Assembly: GCF_023507745.1 (NCBI RefSeq)
Contig: NZ_JALPZO010000108.1
Coordinates: forward strand, 1 to 64,000
Direction of reading: 5' to 3'
From: Vreelandella olivaria
GTDB taxonomy: Bacteria; Pseudomonadota; Gammaproteobacteria; Pseudomonadales; Halomonadaceae
Length of the DNA stretch: 64,000 nucleotides
Position 1 is the first letter of the stretch. Every line of letters begins with the position of its first letter. The notes beneath the pieces were generated by a model. It made no database searches. It saw only the letters and a program-made list of their open reading frames with translations, and was not told the DNA's origin. Positions 25,723 through 36,580 of the stretch are shown in pieces. The translations under genes were made by a program, and so were the position numbers.

Positions 25723-28700
25723 TTAGCGGTAGCGCAGCTGTACGCCCGCCTGCCCTTGTACATCCCGTAGCGCCAAGAGCAGGTCATCGCTGGGGGCTAC
25801 TTTCCATTCATCACCAAGCTCCAGCCAACCCACTGCATCCGGGTGGCGATACTGCAAGCGTACGGGCAGCCCCTCTTCATCACGGTAGGGGCTTAGGCTG
25901 TCGCGGAGACTTTCCACCAGACGACCGTTAATCTGCCCGGCGTCCAGTGCCAGTTCTACCGCCTGTCCATAACGTATCCGCGCTGTCACCATGGGGGTGA
26001 CGTCCTTGCCACGCAACCGCAGGCCGCCTGAAAAATCGTCGCTGGACACTTCACCTTCAACAATGATGACCTGATCCGACTCAATCTGACCGCGCAACTG
26101 TTCAAATAATTCACCAAACAGCGATGCTTCAATGCGGCCAGTGCGGTCATCCAGGGTGATAAATGCCATGGTATCGCCACGCTTGGACTTCATGGTGCGC
26201 ATGGCCACCACCAAACCAGCCACACGCTGGGGTTCACGGGAGGGCTTTAAGTCACTGATACGGGTTGAAACGAAGCGTTTAAGCTCACGCTCATACTCAT
26301 CAATGGGGTGGCCTGTCAGGTAAAGGCCCAGGGTGTCTTTTTCCCCGGACAATCGTTCACGATCGGTCCACTCCCGGTTGTGCCGGTATTCGGTATATAC
26401 ATCAACCTCTTCTTCTTCAGCCGCGAAGGCTTCGCCAAACATATCCAGCATTCCCAGGTTCTGGTTGGCGTGATTTTGGGCAGCGGCTTTAAGCGCATCC
26501 TCCATGGCAGCTGCCAGCACTGCCCTGTTGGGGCCGAGGTTATCCAGCGCTCCCGAGCGAATCAGTGCCTCCAGGGTACGCTTGTTCATGCGTTTGGGGT
26601 CTATACGCCGACAGAAATCGAAGAGATCCTTAAACGGGCCACCTGCTTCACGGGCCTCCACGATTGCACCAATAGGGCCTTCACCCACGCCACGTATCGC
26701 CCCCAGGCCATACACCACCCGGCCATCGGTATCCACGGTGAACTTGTACCCCCCGACATTCACATCAGGCGGGGTAACCGTCAGCTTGAGGTTGCGGCAC
26801 TCCTCAATTAGCGGCACCACTTTATCCAGGTTATCCATTTCCGTGGACATGACTGCCGCCATAAACGGGCCGGGATAGTGTGCTTTCAGCCACGCTGTCT
26901 GGTAGGACACCAGGGCATAGGCAGCCGAGTGGGATTTGTTAAAACCGTAGCCTGCGAACTTCTCCACCAGGTCAAAGATGTTACCGGCAAGATCCTTGTC
27001 GATCCCGTTTTCGGCACACCCATCCATAAAGCCTGCCCGCTGCTTGGCCATCTCTTCGGGCTTCTTTTTACCCATGGCGCGGCGCAGCATATCTGCCTGA
27101 CCCAGCGTATACCCAGCCATTACCTGGGCGATCTGCATGACCTGCTCTTGGTAAAGAATAATGCCGTAGGTTGGCGTCAGCACCGGTTTCAACAGGTCGT
27201 GCTGATAATCCGGGTGTGGATAAGAGACTTCGGAGCGGCCATGTTTGCGGTTAATAAAGTCGTCCACCATGCCCGACTGTAGCGGCCCTGGGCGGAACAG
27301 CGCCACCAGAGCGATCATGTCGTCAAGGGAGTCTGGCAGCAGGCGCTTGATCAGCTCTTTCATGCCGCGGGATTCCAACTGGAATACCGCGGTGGTTTCC
27401 GCCCGCTTGAGCATTTCAAAGGTTTTGCCATCATCCAGCGGGATAGCATCGATATTGAGTGGCCCCTGGCCGTTGGCATCACGCACTTTATCGACCATTT
27501 CCAACGCCCAGTCGATAATGGTCAGCGTACGCAGGCCCAGGAAGTCGAACTTCACCAGTCCCGCTTCTTCAATATCGTTTTTATCGAACTGCACCACCAG
27601 CCCCGAACCATCTTCGTCGCACAGTAGTGGCGAGAAGTCGGTCAGTTTGGTGGGCGCAATCACCACTCCGCCGGCATGCTTGCCGGTGCCCCGGGTAGTG
27701 CCCTCTAGCTTAAGGGCCATCTCCCAGATCTCTTCGGCCTCTTCATCGCTTTCAATAAACTCTTTCAGAGCCGGTTCCTGCTCAATGGCTTTCGCGAGGG
27801 TCATACCCACTTCAAACGGGATCAGCTTGGAGAGCTTATCCCCTAACGAGTATGGCTTACCCTGGGCACGGGCCACATCACGCACAACCGCTTTGGCTGC
27901 CATGGTGCCAAACGTTACAATCTGGGACACGGCGTTGCGCCCATACCGGTCTGCCACATACTCAATAACGCGGTCCCGCTTCTCCATACAGAAATCGACG
28001 TCGAAGTCGGGCATGGAGACACGCTCTGGGTTAAGAAAGCGCTCAAACAGCAGGTCGTAGCCAATGGGATCGAGATCGGTGATTTTTTGTGCGTAGGCTA
28101 CCAGCGACCCCGCCCCCGAGCCTCGCCCTGGCCCTACGGGCACATCGTTATCCTTGGCCCACTGGATAAAGTCCATAACGATGAGGAAGTAGCCGGGAAA
28201 CCCCATCTGAATGATAACGTTCAGTTCGAACTCAAGCCGGTCACGGTAGCGCTGCTCAATCTCACGATAGGCGTCACTGCCCCGCGGGTACTGCTCGGCA
28301 GGGAACAGAAAATCGAGACGCTCGGTCAGCCCATCGTGGGAAACCTTGCGGAAGAATTCATCCTGGGTCATGCCTTCGGGAATTTCGAACTCCGGCAGGA
28401 AGATTTCCCCCAGGCGCACATTGACACTACAGCGCTCAGCAATCATCACGCTGTTCTCAAGTGCTTCGGGAATATCAGCAAATAGCGCCGCCATTTCCTC
28501 GGGGCTTTTCAGATACTGCTCTTCGGTATAGCGGCGTTCCCGCCGTGGGTCGGCCAAGGTTTTGCCCTCGCCAATCGCGACGCGGGTTTCGTGGGCCCAG
28601 AAGTCCTCTCTTTCCAGAAAGCGCACATCGTTGGTGGCAACCACCGGGGTATTGGTATCCATCGCCAATTGAACGCTGGCGTGCACACAGGCCTCTTCCA

Positions 28701-29226
28701 TAGCCCGACCAGTACGGATCAGTTCCAGATAAAAGCGGTCGGGAAAAGCACTCTGCCACTCTTCCAGCAGCACCCGCGCTTCGCGTTCATGGTCGGTAAG
28801 CAAGTGACGCCCAATATCACCCTCTCGCCCCCCGGACAGCGCAATCAAGCCTTCGCTTTGATCCAAGATCCACTGTTTATCAAGAATGGCGCGCCCCTGA
28901 CGCTGCCCATCACTCCACCCCCTGGAAATGAGTTCGGTGAGATTGCGGTACCCGACATCATTCATTGCCAACAGTGTAATGCGATAGGGGTGCGATTCAT
29001 CGTGGGCATTATGCAGCCACAGGTCGCTGCCGATGATCGGTTTCAGGCCGGCACCCTGAGCGGCTTTGTAAAACTTCACCAGACCAAACAGGTTGGTTTC
29101 ATCAGTTAACGCAAGCGCCGGCATCCCGCGCTCAGCGGTGGTACTGACCAGCGGCTTGAGTTTAACCAAGCCATCGACCAGGGAGTATTCACTGTGCAAA
29201 CGTAGATGAACGAACGGAACCGTCAT
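25723..29226 (-). CDS. dnaE: DNA polymerase III subunit alpha
   Basis: A 1167-residue replicative polymerase. The PHP domain starts at the N-terminus ([15 protein letters not shown]), then comes the polymerase core with the catalytic aspartates in DFDVD (residues 407-411, after the [15 protein letters not shown] motif), the helix-hairpin-helix region, and an OB-fold near 990-1080 ([16 protein letters not shown]...). Length and order are those of E. coli DnaE (1160). The proofreading epsilon subunit is separate, as expected. The ATG at 29226 is the only sensible start. It is part of the block bamA-skp-lpxD-fabZ-lpxA-lpxB-rnhB-dnaE-accA. Confidence 0.98.
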   Translation of the reverse strand: MTVPFVHLRLHSEYSLVDGLVKLKPLVSTTAERGMPALALTDETNLFGLVKFYKAAQGAGLKPIIGSDLWLHNAHDESHPYRITLLAMNDVGYRNLTELISRGWSDGQRQGRAILDKQWILDQSEGLIALSGGREGDIGRHLLTDHEREARVLLEEWQSAFPDRFYLELIRTGRAMEEACVHASVQLAMDTNTPVVATNDVRFLEREDFWAHETRVAIGEGKTLADPRRERRYTEEQYLKSPEEMAALFADIPEALENSVMIAERCSVNVRLGEIFLPEFEIPEGMTQDEFFRKVSHDGLTERLDFLFPAEQYPRGSDAYREIEQRYRDRLEFELNVIIQMGFPGYFLIVMDFIQWAKDNDVPVGPGRGSGAGSLVAYAQKITDLDPIGYDLLFERFLNPERVSMPDFDVDFCMEKRDRVIEYVADRYGRNAVSQIVTFGTMAAKAVVRDVARAQGKPYSLGDKLSKLIPFEVGMTLAKAIEQEPALKEFIESDEEAEEIWEMALKLEGTTRGTGKHAGGVVIAPTKLTDFSPLLCDEDGSGLVVQFDKNDIEEAGLVKFDFLGLRTLTIIDWALEMVDKVRDANGQGPLNIDAIPLDDGKTFEMLKRAETTAVFQLESRGMKELIKRLLPDSLDDMIALVALFRPGPLQSGMVDDFINRKHGRSEVSYPHPDYQHDLLKPVLTPTYGIILYQEQVMQIAQVMAGYTLGQADMLRRAMGKKKPEEMAKQRAGFMDGCAENGIDKDLAGNIFDLVEKFAGYGFNKSHSAAYALVSYQTAWLKAHYPGPFMAAVMSTEMDNLDKVVPLIEECRNLKLTVTPPDVNVGGYKFTVDTDGRVVYGLGAIRGVGEGPIGAIVEAREAGGPFKDLFDFCRRIDPKRMNKRTLEALIRSGALDNLGPNRAVLAAAMEDALKAAAQNHANQNLGMLDMFGEAFAAEEEEVDVYTEYRHNREWTDRERLSGEKDTLGLYLTGHPIDEYERELKRFVSTRISDLKPSREPQRVAGLVVAMRTMKSKRGDTMAFITLDDRTGRIEASLFGELFEQLRGQIESDQVIIVEGEVSSDDFSGGLRLRGKDVTPMVTARIRYGQAVELALDAGQINGRLVESLRDSLSPYRDEEGLPVRLQYRHPDAVGWLELGDEWKVAPSDDLLLALRDVQGQAGVQLRYR

Positions 29227-29264
29227 GGGACTCTCAGAAACGCTAGGTAAATGGAATAAAAAGC

Positions 29265-29882
29265 TTACAGCAGTGCCAGTTGACGCTGCACTGGCGCGAA
29301 ACTGCGGCGATGTTCAGCTAGTGGCCCGTGGGCGGCCAGCGCCGCCAGATGCTCTTTCGTTGGGTAGCCTTTATGGCGTGCGAAGCCATACTCAGGATAG
29401 CGCATATCCAGTGCTACCATCTGTGCATCACGAGCCACCTTGGCCAGAATCGAGGCCGCGGCAATAGCGGGGTGCCGGGCATCCCCTTTTACCACCGCTT
29501 GCCCTGGCAGGCGGTGTCCTGGCAGGCGATTGCCATCCACCAGCAAATATTCAGCCGCCAGCGCCAGCCCATCAATGGCACGGCGCATGGCAAGATGCGT
29601 GGCATGATAAATATTAAGTTGATCCACCTCGGCAGCACTTGCCTCGGCAACAGTAAACGCCAACGCACGCTCCCGAATCAACACATCTAATGCTTCTCGC
29701 TTGCGGGCGGTGAGTTTTTTCGAATCCGTTAGCCCTTCAATGGGGCGGGTTGGGTCAAGAATGACCGCGGCGGCCACCACGCTACCAATAAGAGGGCCAC
29801 GGCCTACTTCATCCACCCCGGCCAAACGCTCGCCAGTGTATTCGATCACCAGCGGCGGGAACTCGGCCATTTTACCGGCCAT
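29265..29882 (-). CDS. rnhB: Ribonuclease HII
   Basis: A 205-residue nuclease that nicks RNA-DNA hybrids at single ribonucleotides in DNA. The core motif [14 protein letters not shown] (residues 22-35) has the catalytic Asp24 and Glu25. Further conserved pieces are [21 protein letters not shown] (third Asp), [22 protein letters not shown] (fourth Asp) and [10 protein letters not shown]. The ATG at 29882 has AGGAGGGGG about 8 nt upstream; the MAEF start at 29870 is an alternative. The start lies inside the end of lpxB, an overlap of 11 nt. A proline-rich 22-residue leader present in longer frames is not needed. Confidence 0.95.
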   Translation of the reverse strand: MAGKMAEFPPLVIEYTGERLAGVDEVGRGPLIGSVVAAAVILDPTRPIEGLTDSKKLTARKREALDVLIRERALAFTVAEASAAEVDQLNIYHATHLAMRRAIDGLALAAEYLLVDGNRLPGHRLPGQAVVKGDARHPAIAAASILAKVARDAQMVALDMRYPEYGFARHKGYPTKEHLAALAAHGPLAEHRRSFAPVQRQLALL

Positions 29883-31056
29883 CAGTTTCCCCCTCCTGAC
29901 TATCCAGTGGCTGACCTGCCACCAGCGCATCAATGGTCCTGGCAGCACGTGAGCTGGCATTGCGCTGCAATGTTGCGTGCATAGCGGTAAAGCGCTCCTC
30001 AAGGGCGTGGCGCGCGGTATCATCCATCAATAGCTGGCTGAGTTGTTCCGTAATAGCGTCAGGTGTGGCGGCCTCCTGAATCAGTTCAGGCACCAGTTCT
30101 TCCTGAGCGATCAGGTTAGGCAGTGAAATCCATGCTGTTTTCACCAGCCGTTTGGCCAGCCAATGCGTGACGGGAGCCATTTTATACGCCACCAACATTC
30201 CCCGGTGGCAAAGCATGGCCTCCAGAGCCGCTGTCCCCGAGGCAAGTAGTACAGCATCGCTGGCCACCATGGCCTCACGGGCCTGACCATCCAGTAGGGT
30301 AACACGCTCACCCAATGCCGGATAACGTTCCAGTAACTGATGGATCTCTGTACGGCGCTGCGGGGTGGCGGCGGGGATAACGATATGAAGAGAGGCGTGG
30401 CGCTGGCAGAGCAACTCGGCAGCGCTTAAAAAAGTATCGCCCAAAAAGCGTATCTCATTGCCTCTTGAGCCAGGCAATAACGCCAACACCAACGCCTGGG
30501 GAGGTAAACCCAGCGCTTGGCGGGTTCCCTGGCGATCGTTAACCAGCGGCAGCTCATCCGCCAGGGGGTGACCAACAAAGGCAACCGGCACCTGATGACA
30601 GTGATAAAAATCAGCCTCAAAGGGGAGCAGTGTGAGCATACCATTGACCGCCTTCGCGATCTTATTAACACGCCCCTGCCGCCACGCCCATACCGATGGA
30701 CTAACATAATGGGCGGTTTTGATACCGACATCCCGCAGCTGCTTTTCGAGGCCGATATTGAAGTCGGGCGCATCAATGCCAATCATGATATCGGGCCGCC
30801 AGGCAATGGCTTCCTGGCGCAACGTTCGCCGTACCCGAATCAGTTCCGGCAGATGTTTAATCACTTCCACCAGTCCCATAACCGCCAGCGTTTCCAGGGG
30901 AAAGCGGCTTTGCAGACCCAGTGCTTCCATACGTGGCCCGCCTATACCGCGAAACTCAACACCGGGATGGCGAACACTTAGCTCCCGCATCAGACCGGCC
31001 CCCAGGATATCGCCGGAAAGCTCGCCTGCCACAAGGTATACACGCTGCAAAGTCAT
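29872..31056 (-). CDS. lpxB: Lipid-A-disaccharide synthase
   Basis: A 394-residue GT-B glycosyltransferase at the inner membrane's cytoplasmic face; it joins UDP-2,3-diacylglucosamine and lipid X to form the lipid A disaccharide. Recognisable parts are [17 protein letters not shown] at the N-terminus, [62 protein letters not shown], and the donor-binding region [20 protein letters not shown]; later [13 protein letters not shown] and VAYKMAP are normal. It overlaps rnhB by 11 nt downstream. LpxA starts 82 nt upstream (31139), so the two are in one run of genes. UDP-diacylglucosamine hydrolase LpxH is not in the window. Confidence 0.96.
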   Translation of the reverse strand: MTLQRVYLVAGELSGDILGAGLMRELSVRHPGVEFRGIGGPRMEALGLQSRFPLETLAVMGLVEVIKHLPELIRVRRTLRQEAIAWRPDIMIGIDAPDFNIGLEKQLRDVGIKTAHYVSPSVWAWRQGRVNKIAKAVNGMLTLLPFEADFYHCHQVPVAFVGHPLADELPLVNDRQGTRQALGLPPQALVLALLPGSRGNEIRFLGDTFLSAAELLCQRHASLHIVIPAATPQRRTEIHQLLERYPALGERVTLLDGQAREAMVASDAVLLASGTAALEAMLCHRGMLVAYKMAPVTHWLAKRLVKTAWISLPNLIAQEELVPELIQEAATPDAITEQLSQLLMDDTARHALEERFTAMHATLQRNASSRAARTIDALVAGQPLDSQEGETDGR

Positions 31057-31138
31057 GGTAGCTTTTGGGTATGGGTAAGAGGTGTTTGAGTTTGCCGCTT
31101 TTGCATGCTTTGCTTACACAACGCGTAAGCCAACATGA

Positions 31139-31906
31139 CTAGCGCACAATACCGCGGGTAGAACGTGCTATGGAATCGGCAAAGAAGGTAACTTCCGGCA
31201 CATCAAAGCGGCTGCGCATTTCCTCAATCGCCTGTTCCACCGTTAGCCCCTGCCGATACACCAGTTTATAGGCCGTGCTCAACGCATTAATGGCATCGCG
31301 GCTGAAACCTCGGCGTTTCAAACCAACCAGGTTCAGTCCACGTGCTTCTGCCGGATTTCCGTTAATCATGACGTAGGCTGGGGTGTCTTTGGTGATAATG
31401 GAGCCCCCCCCCGCCATGGCGTGATCACCAAAGTGACAGAACTGGTGCACCGCCGACAACCCGCCCAGAATGGCAAAATTGCCCAGGGTGACATGACCAG
31501 CCAGGGTGACCTGATTGGCCAGTATACAGTCGTTTCCGATCACACAGTCATGGCCCACGTGGACATAAGCCATAAAGAGATTGCGTGAGCCAATGGTCGT
31601 CTCGCTGCGGTCCTGAACGGTACCACGATGAAGCGTTACCCCTTCGCGGATAACGTTATCGTCACCCATCACCAACCGGGTGGGCTCGCCCGCGTATTTT
31701 TTATCCTGGCACTCTTCACCTACCGAGGCGAACTGAAAGATGCGCGTACGCTCTCCCAGAACAGTGGGGCCTTTCACCACCACATGGGGGCCTATCACCG
31801 AGCCAGCGCCAATGGTGACATCAGGTCCAATAACGCTAAAAGGGCCAACCTCAACGTCGTCAGCAAGCTGCGCTGAAGGGTCAACCAGTGCAGTAGGATG
31901 TATCAA
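31139..31906 (-). CDS. lpxA: UDP-N-acetylglucosamine O-acyltransferase
   Basis: A 255-residue trimeric enzyme that starts lipid A synthesis by moving an R-3-hydroxyacyl chain from ACP to the 3-OH of UDP-GlcNAc. The N-terminal two thirds are left-handed parallel beta-helix hexapeptide repeats (for example [18 protein letters not shown]). The catalytic His lies in [11 protein letters not shown] (around residue 118-122), followed by HQFCHFG and a short helical C-terminus ([12 protein letters not shown]). Family length is about 260. The start overlaps fabZ by 4 nt (31903-31906), which suggests coupling; lpxB is next downstream after 82 nt. Confidence 0.96.
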   Translation of the reverse strand: MIHPTALVDPSAQLADDVEVGPFSVIGPDVTIGAGSVIGPHVVVKGPTVLGERTRIFQFASVGEECQDKKYAGEPTRLVMGDDNVIREGVTLHRGTVQDRSETTIGSRNLFMAYVHVGHDCVIGNDCILANQVTLAGHVTLGNFAILGGLSAVHQFCHFGDHAMAGGGSIITKDTPAYVMINGNPAEARGLNLVGLKRRGFSRDAINALSTAYKLVYRQGLTVEQAIEEMRSRFDVPEVTFFADSIARSTRGIVR

Positions 31907-32346
31907 GCCACCTTCCTCTCAGCACAAATAATTTCCGCCTCACACGCCAGTTCACCATCCACTGTCGCGCGGCAGGCAAACTTCCAGATTCCACGCTTCC
32001 CACGAATAACATTCGCTTCCAGTACCAGTTGGTCGCCTGGCATAACGGGACGCTTGAAGCGAACATTATCGCTTCCCACCAGATAGTAGACATAACCATC
32101 AGCAGGAAGCTTATTAACGGTTTTAAAGCCTAAAATACCACATGCCTGCGCCAAGGCTTCAACGACAAGCACACCGGGCATAATGGGGTGGTGGGGGAAG
32201 TGACCATTAAAAAACGGCTCGTTGATACTGACATTTTTAAACGCAACGATGGATTCGCCCACGGTTAACTGCGTCACACGGTCCACCAGCAAAAACGGGT
32301 AGCGGTGCGGCAAGTATTCGCGAATTTCGTTAATATCCATAACCAT
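31903..32346 (-). CDS. fabZ: 3-hydroxyacyl-[acyl-carrier-protein] dehydratase FabZ
   Basis: A 147-residue hotdog-fold enzyme that dehydrates 3-hydroxyacyl-ACP in type II fatty acid synthesis. The conserved [41 protein letters not shown] (catalytic His in GHFPHHP and Glu in LVVEALAQ) and [20 protein letters not shown] are all present. GAGG is 8 nt before the ATG at 32346; MDINEI two residues further is a possible start. The 3-hydroxyacyl-ACP pool it uses also feeds lpxA and lpxD, its neighbours. The start lies about 135 nt beyond lpxD, separated by a weak hairpin, and it overlaps lpxA by 4 nt. Confidence 0.96.
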   Translation of the reverse strand: MVMDINEIREYLPHRYPFLLVDRVTQLTVGESIVAFKNVSINEPFFNGHFPHHPIMPGVLVVEALAQACGILGFKTVNKLPADGYVYYLVGSDNVRFKRPVMPGDQLVLEANVIRGKRGIWKFACRATVDGELACEAEIICAERKVA

Positions 32347-32365
32347 CGTAACGACCTCTAAAATG

Positions 32366-32390
32366 ACAAAAGGCCTGAGTGATATCAGGC
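32366..32390 (-). terminator. Weak hairpin between lpxD and fabZ
   Basis: A 6-bp stem, GCCTGA (32373-32378) with TCAGGC (32385-32390), 6-nt loop. On the minus strand it is followed by CTTTTG, giving a short T-run, so it might attenuate read-through from lpxD into fabZ. Low-energy stem; may only be partial. Confidence 0.35.
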
Positions 32391-32481
32391 ACGCACCAGC
32401 ACTCCTGCTGGCTAAAAGGCAGTGGATTATAACCTGCTGCGATCAAGCCTCAAGCCACTGCCTCAGAAATTCACTTGTCCA

Positions 32482-33519
32482 TTACGCATCACGCTGGTTT
32501 TTTTCTAACCGCGACAGACGCTTGGCAATATCATCCAACTGCTTAAAACGTACCGCGTTTTTACGCCACTGAGTATTATGCATGGCACCAGTGCCCGAGG
32601 AGTAAACCCCTGGCTCATGAATCGAATTGGTCACCAGACTCATTCCTGTTACCTGCACGCCATCGCAGATGGTGAGGTGGCCGGAAAGCCCTACACCACC
32701 ACCGAGCATGCAGTGTTTGCCGACTGTCGTGGAACCGGCAATACCCACACACCCCGCCAGCGCACTATGATCACCAATGGTCACGTTATGGGCGATTTGC
32801 ACCTGACTGTCGATTTTTACGTCGTTGCCAATCACCGTATCACCCAGTGCGCCCCGATCAATACTGGAGCAGCTGCCGACTTCGACGTCATCACCCAGCA
32901 CCACACCACCCAGTTGGGCGATTTTATGCCAACCTGCCCCATCGTGGGCAAAGCCAAAACCATCGCCTCCAATCACGCACCCACTTTGCAGGATCGCTCG
33001 CTTACCAATCACGACCCCATGGCAGACCGTCACATTGGCATGCAACCGGGTACCTTCGCCGATCACACTATCCGCTCCAACAAAACTGCCAGCCCCTACA
33101 ACAACACGATCCCCCAGGACCACACCGGCTTCGATCACCGCATGGGCCTGAATGGACACGCCTTCACCAATAGTGACATCACTGGCTACCACTGCCGCCG
33201 GGTGTACACCAGGAACATCCCTTGCAGGGAGTGGATCAAACAGCTGAGACAACTTGGCGTACCCCAAATAGGGGTTATCCATCTCAAGGCGGGGAACCGG
33301 GCAGTTTTTACCGTGCTCAGGGTGCAGCAATACTGCTGCCGCCTTGGTCGCAGTCAGGTCTTTCAGGTAAGCGCGATTGGCTAGAAACGCAACTTGGTCT
33401 GGCGTGGCCTTCTTAAGCGTTGCCAAGCCACGAATTGGTTGGTTGGCGTCGCCCTCGAATGCAACATCCAGGTGGCGAGCGATATCCGCAAGGGTGAGGT
33501 GATGAGAAACGTGCGTCAT
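32482..33519 (-). CDS. lpxD: UDP-3-O-acylglucosamine N-acyltransferase
   Basis: A 345-residue enzyme that adds the second 3-hydroxyacyl chain (N-linked) in lipid A synthesis. An N-terminal uridine-binding domain (TLADIARHLDVAFEG...; NPYLGYAKLSQLFDP near residue 90) is followed by hexapeptide repeats (VASDVTIGEGVSIQAHAVIEAG and so on) that form the beta-helix, with the catalytic His in QIAHNVTIGDH. I chose the ATG at 33519 (MTHVSHHLTL) because it gives the length and N-terminus of the family; upstream ATGs in the frame reach 33567 and the ribosome binding site is weak for all. Skp lies upstream, 52 nt away. Confidence 0.93.
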   Translation of the reverse strand: MTHVSHHLTLADIARHLDVAFEGDANQPIRGLATLKKATPDQVAFLANRAYLKDLTATKAAAVLLHPEHGKNCPVPRLEMDNPYLGYAKLSQLFDPLPARDVPGVHPAAVVASDVTIGEGVSIQAHAVIEAGVVLGDRVVVGAGSFVGADSVIGEGTRLHANVTVCHGVVIGKRAILQSGCVIGGDGFGFAHDGAGWHKIAQLGGVVLGDDVEVGSCSSIDRGALGDTVIGNDVKIDSQVQIAHNVTIGDHSALAGCVGIAGSTTVGKHCMLGGGVGLSGHLTICDGVQVTGMSLVTNSIHEPGVYSSGTGAMHNTQWRKNAVRFKQLDDIAKRLSRLEKNQRDA

Positions 33520-33571
33520 GGGAGCCCAGGGAAGCATTGGTACGGGCAAGCCCGCACCAGCAATCATTAAA

Positions 33572-34072
33572 TTAATTCAGTGAATCGAAAATCTGTGTGA
33601 CCTCATTGGTCACGTTTGGCAGATCTGTCGACGAGTGCAGCACGCCCTGGGGCTCCACCAATACATCAATATTATGACGCTCCAGCACCTGCTCGACGGC
33701 GCGTTCAAGCTTGGACTCCGCGCTTTCAAGGAACTGCTGCTCTGATGTCTGCTGCGCTTGTAATACTTCACGGCGCAATTGCTCAAAGCGGCTGCCTTTC
33801 TCCTGTAGCTCGGCAATGAGCGAGTCCCGCTGGGACTGGGACATCGTCTCGCCTTCACGCTGCAAACGCTCCTGCAACTGCTGTAACTCGCCACCCAGCG
33901 CCTGAGCCTCACGCTGCTGGCTACCAATCTGGCCTTCCAACTGGCTTAGCGAGGACTGGGCAGCCTGGGTATTCATCAAAGCGGCGCGCCAATCAAGCAC
34001 CGCGACTTCGGCCGCATGGGCAGGCAGCGCCAACGCACCGAACAAACACACAGCTGCGGTCAATTTACGCAT
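33572..34072 (-). CDS. skp: Periplasmic chaperone Skp (OmpH family)
   Basis: A 166-residue chaperone with a signal peptide (LTAAVCLFGALALPAHAAE). The mature protein begins with the VAVLDWRAAL strand and then a long, Gln/Glu-rich coiled coil (about residues 40-130; QLEGQIGSQQREAQALGG...), the arms of the jellyfish-like trimer that hold outer membrane proteins on their way to BamA, whose gene is next upstream. The C-terminal strand (IDVLVEPQGVLH) completes the body. The length matches OmpH/Skp (about 160). It lies 57 nt from bamA and 52 nt from lpxD on the same strand. Confidence 0.93.
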   Translation of the reverse strand: MRKLTAAVCLFGALALPAHAAEVAVLDWRAALMNTQAAQSSLSQLEGQIGSQQREAQALGGELQQLQERLQREGETMSQSQRDSLIAELQEKGSRFEQLRREVLQAQQTSEQQFLESAESKLERAVEQVLERHNIDVLVEPQGVLHSSTDLPNVTNEVTQIFDSLN

Positions 34073-34128
34073 CGTGTTAACTCCTTTTCATTAGGCAGCG
34101 ACATACTTAAACATGCCGCTTCACCATA

Positions 34129-36480
34129 TTAGAACGTTTGACCCAGCGAGAACTGGAAGAACTGAGTGTCATCGCCACTTTCATCATTAAGTGGCTCGGC
34201 AATGCTGAAGGTTAGCGGACCGACCGGTGTCAGCCAGGATAGCCCCACCCCAACACTGTAACGCAGATCGCCAAGGTCAACGCCAGAGCTACACTGCTGG
34301 CGCCCTGCATCCTCTTCCATCACGTCATAACATGAGCTCAGGAAAGTATTACCGGCATCCAGGAAGAGCGATGTCTGCAATGAACGCTGGTTTTCAACAA
34401 ACGGCAGCGGGAAGAGCACTTCAGCACTACCCTGGACGAGGATGTTACCCCCCATCGTACGGTCACGCCCACCTTCACGGGCAGGTGTCGTACGCTGCCC
34501 CAACGTATTTGAGGTGAAACCACGCACCGAGCCTAAACCACCCGCATAGAAGTTTTCATAGAAGGGGTAAGGGTCGTTGGTACCCAGTGTGTCAGCGTAG
34601 CCAAGGTTACCGCTGAATTTAAGTGCCCAGGTTTGATCATCGTTAATGGGGTAGAGTTGCTGTGCACGCGCCTGCAGCTTGTAGTACTCGGCGTCACTAC
34701 CCGGCACTCCCGTTTCCAGCGAGAGACGCTGGTAATTACCTGCCGTAGGCATAATCCCACGGTTGAGGTTATTGCGTGTCCAACTCGCCGTTAATTTCAG
34801 ACTTTGCGCATCCGCCCCCTGATCTTCCACATAGCGGCGAATTTCCGATGCCGTATCGTAGTAGGTTTTCACCGTCAAATCTTCAACACTGGCACCAAAG
34901 TTAAGCCGTGAAAGTTCGCTGATCGGATAACCAAAATTAATACCTGCACCGTAAGCATCCGTCGAGAACGTGGAGATATCCGAGTCAGCGTAATCAGTCT
35001 CACGGTAGTACAGATTATACCCCCGTGAGATACCGTCCAGGGTCCAGTAGGGATCGGTAAAGGCGAAGTTGACACTGGTAAAGGTATCACTACGCTGGGC
35101 GCCGATATTGACGCGATTGCCGGTGCCCAGGAAGTTGTTCTGGGCCAGACCTACCCCGTAAATCACCCCGGCACTCTGCGAAAAGCCGACGCTGGCAGAC
35201 ACTGAACCTGAAGGCTGTTCTTCCACGTTATAGGTGACATCAAGCATATCAGGCTGGCCGGGAACCGGCTGGGTATCGACTTCCACTTCGCTAAAGAAAC
35301 CAAGACGCTCCAGGCGCTGGCGCGACTGGGCAATGGAGTCGGTAGAGGCGGGCGCGCCCTCTAACTGGATCATTTCACGGCGCAACACTTCATCCTGCGT
35401 CGTGGTATTACCGTAGAACTCAATACGCCGAACGTAGGTGCGCTGACCGGGATCAACGGCAATCACCAGATCAACCGTCTCGCCGTCACTGTCCATTTCC
35501 GGTATACCCTGCACGTCAGCAAAGGCGAACCCTTCGGCTCCCAGGCGCTGACGCAGTGCTTCGGTAGAGGCATTTACCTGTCCCCGTGAGAACGTATCGC
35601 CACTGCTGATTTCCAACAGCTGGCGGGCTTCGCCTTCGCTAAGCTGTAAATCACCCACAAAGCGAATATCACCAACACGATACTGGTTGCCTTCATCCAC
35701 ATTCAGGGTAACGAAAATTTCTGACTTATCTGGCCCGATGGACACCTGGGTAGACGCTACATCGAAGTTCACGTAGCCACGATCCAGATAGAAAGAGCGC
35801 AGACGTTCAATATCACCGGCCAAGGCTTCACGGGAATATTCATCCCGGGAGAACCAGCCAAAAAAACGGCCAGGGCGGTCATTCAACTCAAAGACGGAAC
35901 GCAGCGTGTCATCATCAAACGCTTCGTTACCCACAATGTTGATTTGACGGATCTTTGCCACTTCACCTTCGTTAATATCGATATTGACCTGAACCCGGCT
36001 CTCATCGATCTCTTCAACCTGTACATCAATACCCGCGCTATAGCGCCCCTCGGACTGGTAGACACCTTCCAGTTCACGCCGGATCTCTTCCAGCGTCGAG
36101 AGCTGCAGGACCTGGCCTTCGGATAGCCCCGACTGGCGCAGTCCATTACGCAGGTCATCTTCAGAGAGCCGCTGATTACCGGTGATGTTCAGGCGTGCAA
36201 TGGTTGGCCGCTCTACCACCTGGATAATCAGAACATCGCCTTCCCGTGCCAGGGAGACATCCTCGAACAGGCCAGTAGCGAACAGGTCACGTGCAGCAGC
36301 TGTCAGCTGCTGTTCACTGACGCGGTCATTCGCACTGACGGGAAACGCATTAAAGACCGAGGCGGCGGATACCCGCTGTAGTCCTTCCACACGAATGTCC
36401 GAAACATCAAAGGATTGTGCTTGGGCGCCGCTGGCGCCTGCCAGCAAAAGTGCCGCCATTCCAAGGGTCTTGATTTTCAT
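34129..36480 (-). CDS. bamA: Outer membrane protein assembly factor BamA
   Basis: A 783-residue outer membrane insertase. A signal peptide (MAALLLAGASGAQAQS) precedes five POTRA domains (about 24-420; FDVSDIRVEGLQRVSAASV is POTRA1). The C-terminal 16-stranded barrel (about 440-783) ends in Phe (SLGQTF), the OMP signature; VRGF-containing GGLGSVRGFTSN near residue 660 is the conserved loop 6 motif. The start at 36480 (MKIKTLG) was chosen because it opens a canonical signal peptide; the frame is open to 36555. Neighbours skp and the RseP gene fit the envelope stress pathway. Confidence 0.96.
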   Translation of the reverse strand: MKIKTLGMAALLLAGASGAQAQSFDVSDIRVEGLQRVSAASVFNAFPVSANDRVSEQQLTAAARDLFATGLFEDVSLAREGDVLIIQVVERPTIARLNITGNQRLSEDDLRNGLRQSGLSEGQVLQLSTLEEIRRELEGVYQSEGRYSAGIDVQVEEIDESRVQVNIDINEGEVAKIRQINIVGNEAFDDDTLRSVFELNDRPGRFFGWFSRDEYSREALAGDIERLRSFYLDRGYVNFDVASTQVSIGPDKSEIFVTLNVDEGNQYRVGDIRFVGDLQLSEGEARQLLEISSGDTFSRGQVNASTEALRQRLGAEGFAFADVQGIPEMDSDGETVDLVIAVDPGQRTYVRRIEFYGNTTTQDEVLRREMIQLEGAPASTDSIAQSRQRLERLGFFSEVEVDTQPVPGQPDMLDVTYNVEEQPSGSVSASVGFSQSAGVIYGVGLAQNNFLGTGNRVNIGAQRSDTFTSVNFAFTDPYWTLDGISRGYNLYYRETDYADSDISTFSTDAYGAGINFGYPISELSRLNFGASVEDLTVKTYYDTASEIRRYVEDQGADAQSLKLTASWTRNNLNRGIMPTAGNYQRLSLETGVPGSDAEYYKLQARAQQLYPINDDQTWALKFSGNLGYADTLGTNDPYPFYENFYAGGLGSVRGFTSNTLGQRTTPAREGGRDRTMGGNILVQGSAEVLFPLPFVENQRSLQTSLFLDAGNTFLSSCYDVMEEDAGRQQCSSGVDLGDLRYSVGVGLSWLTPVGPLTFSIAEPLNDESGDDTQFFQFSLGQTF

Positions 36481-36580
36481 GCAGTCAGTTCGCTCGCGTT
36501 GGTCTGCCCATCGTTCCAGACAGGCACCATATACATTTGTGCAGGCAGATGACAAGGCATCCTGCGCGCTACACGCGTCA

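Noticed and set aside
32578..33384. 268-codon open frame antisense to lpxD
   Set aside because: Shadow of the hexapeptide repeats of lpxD; the apparent Thr/His-rich product is a complement artefact.
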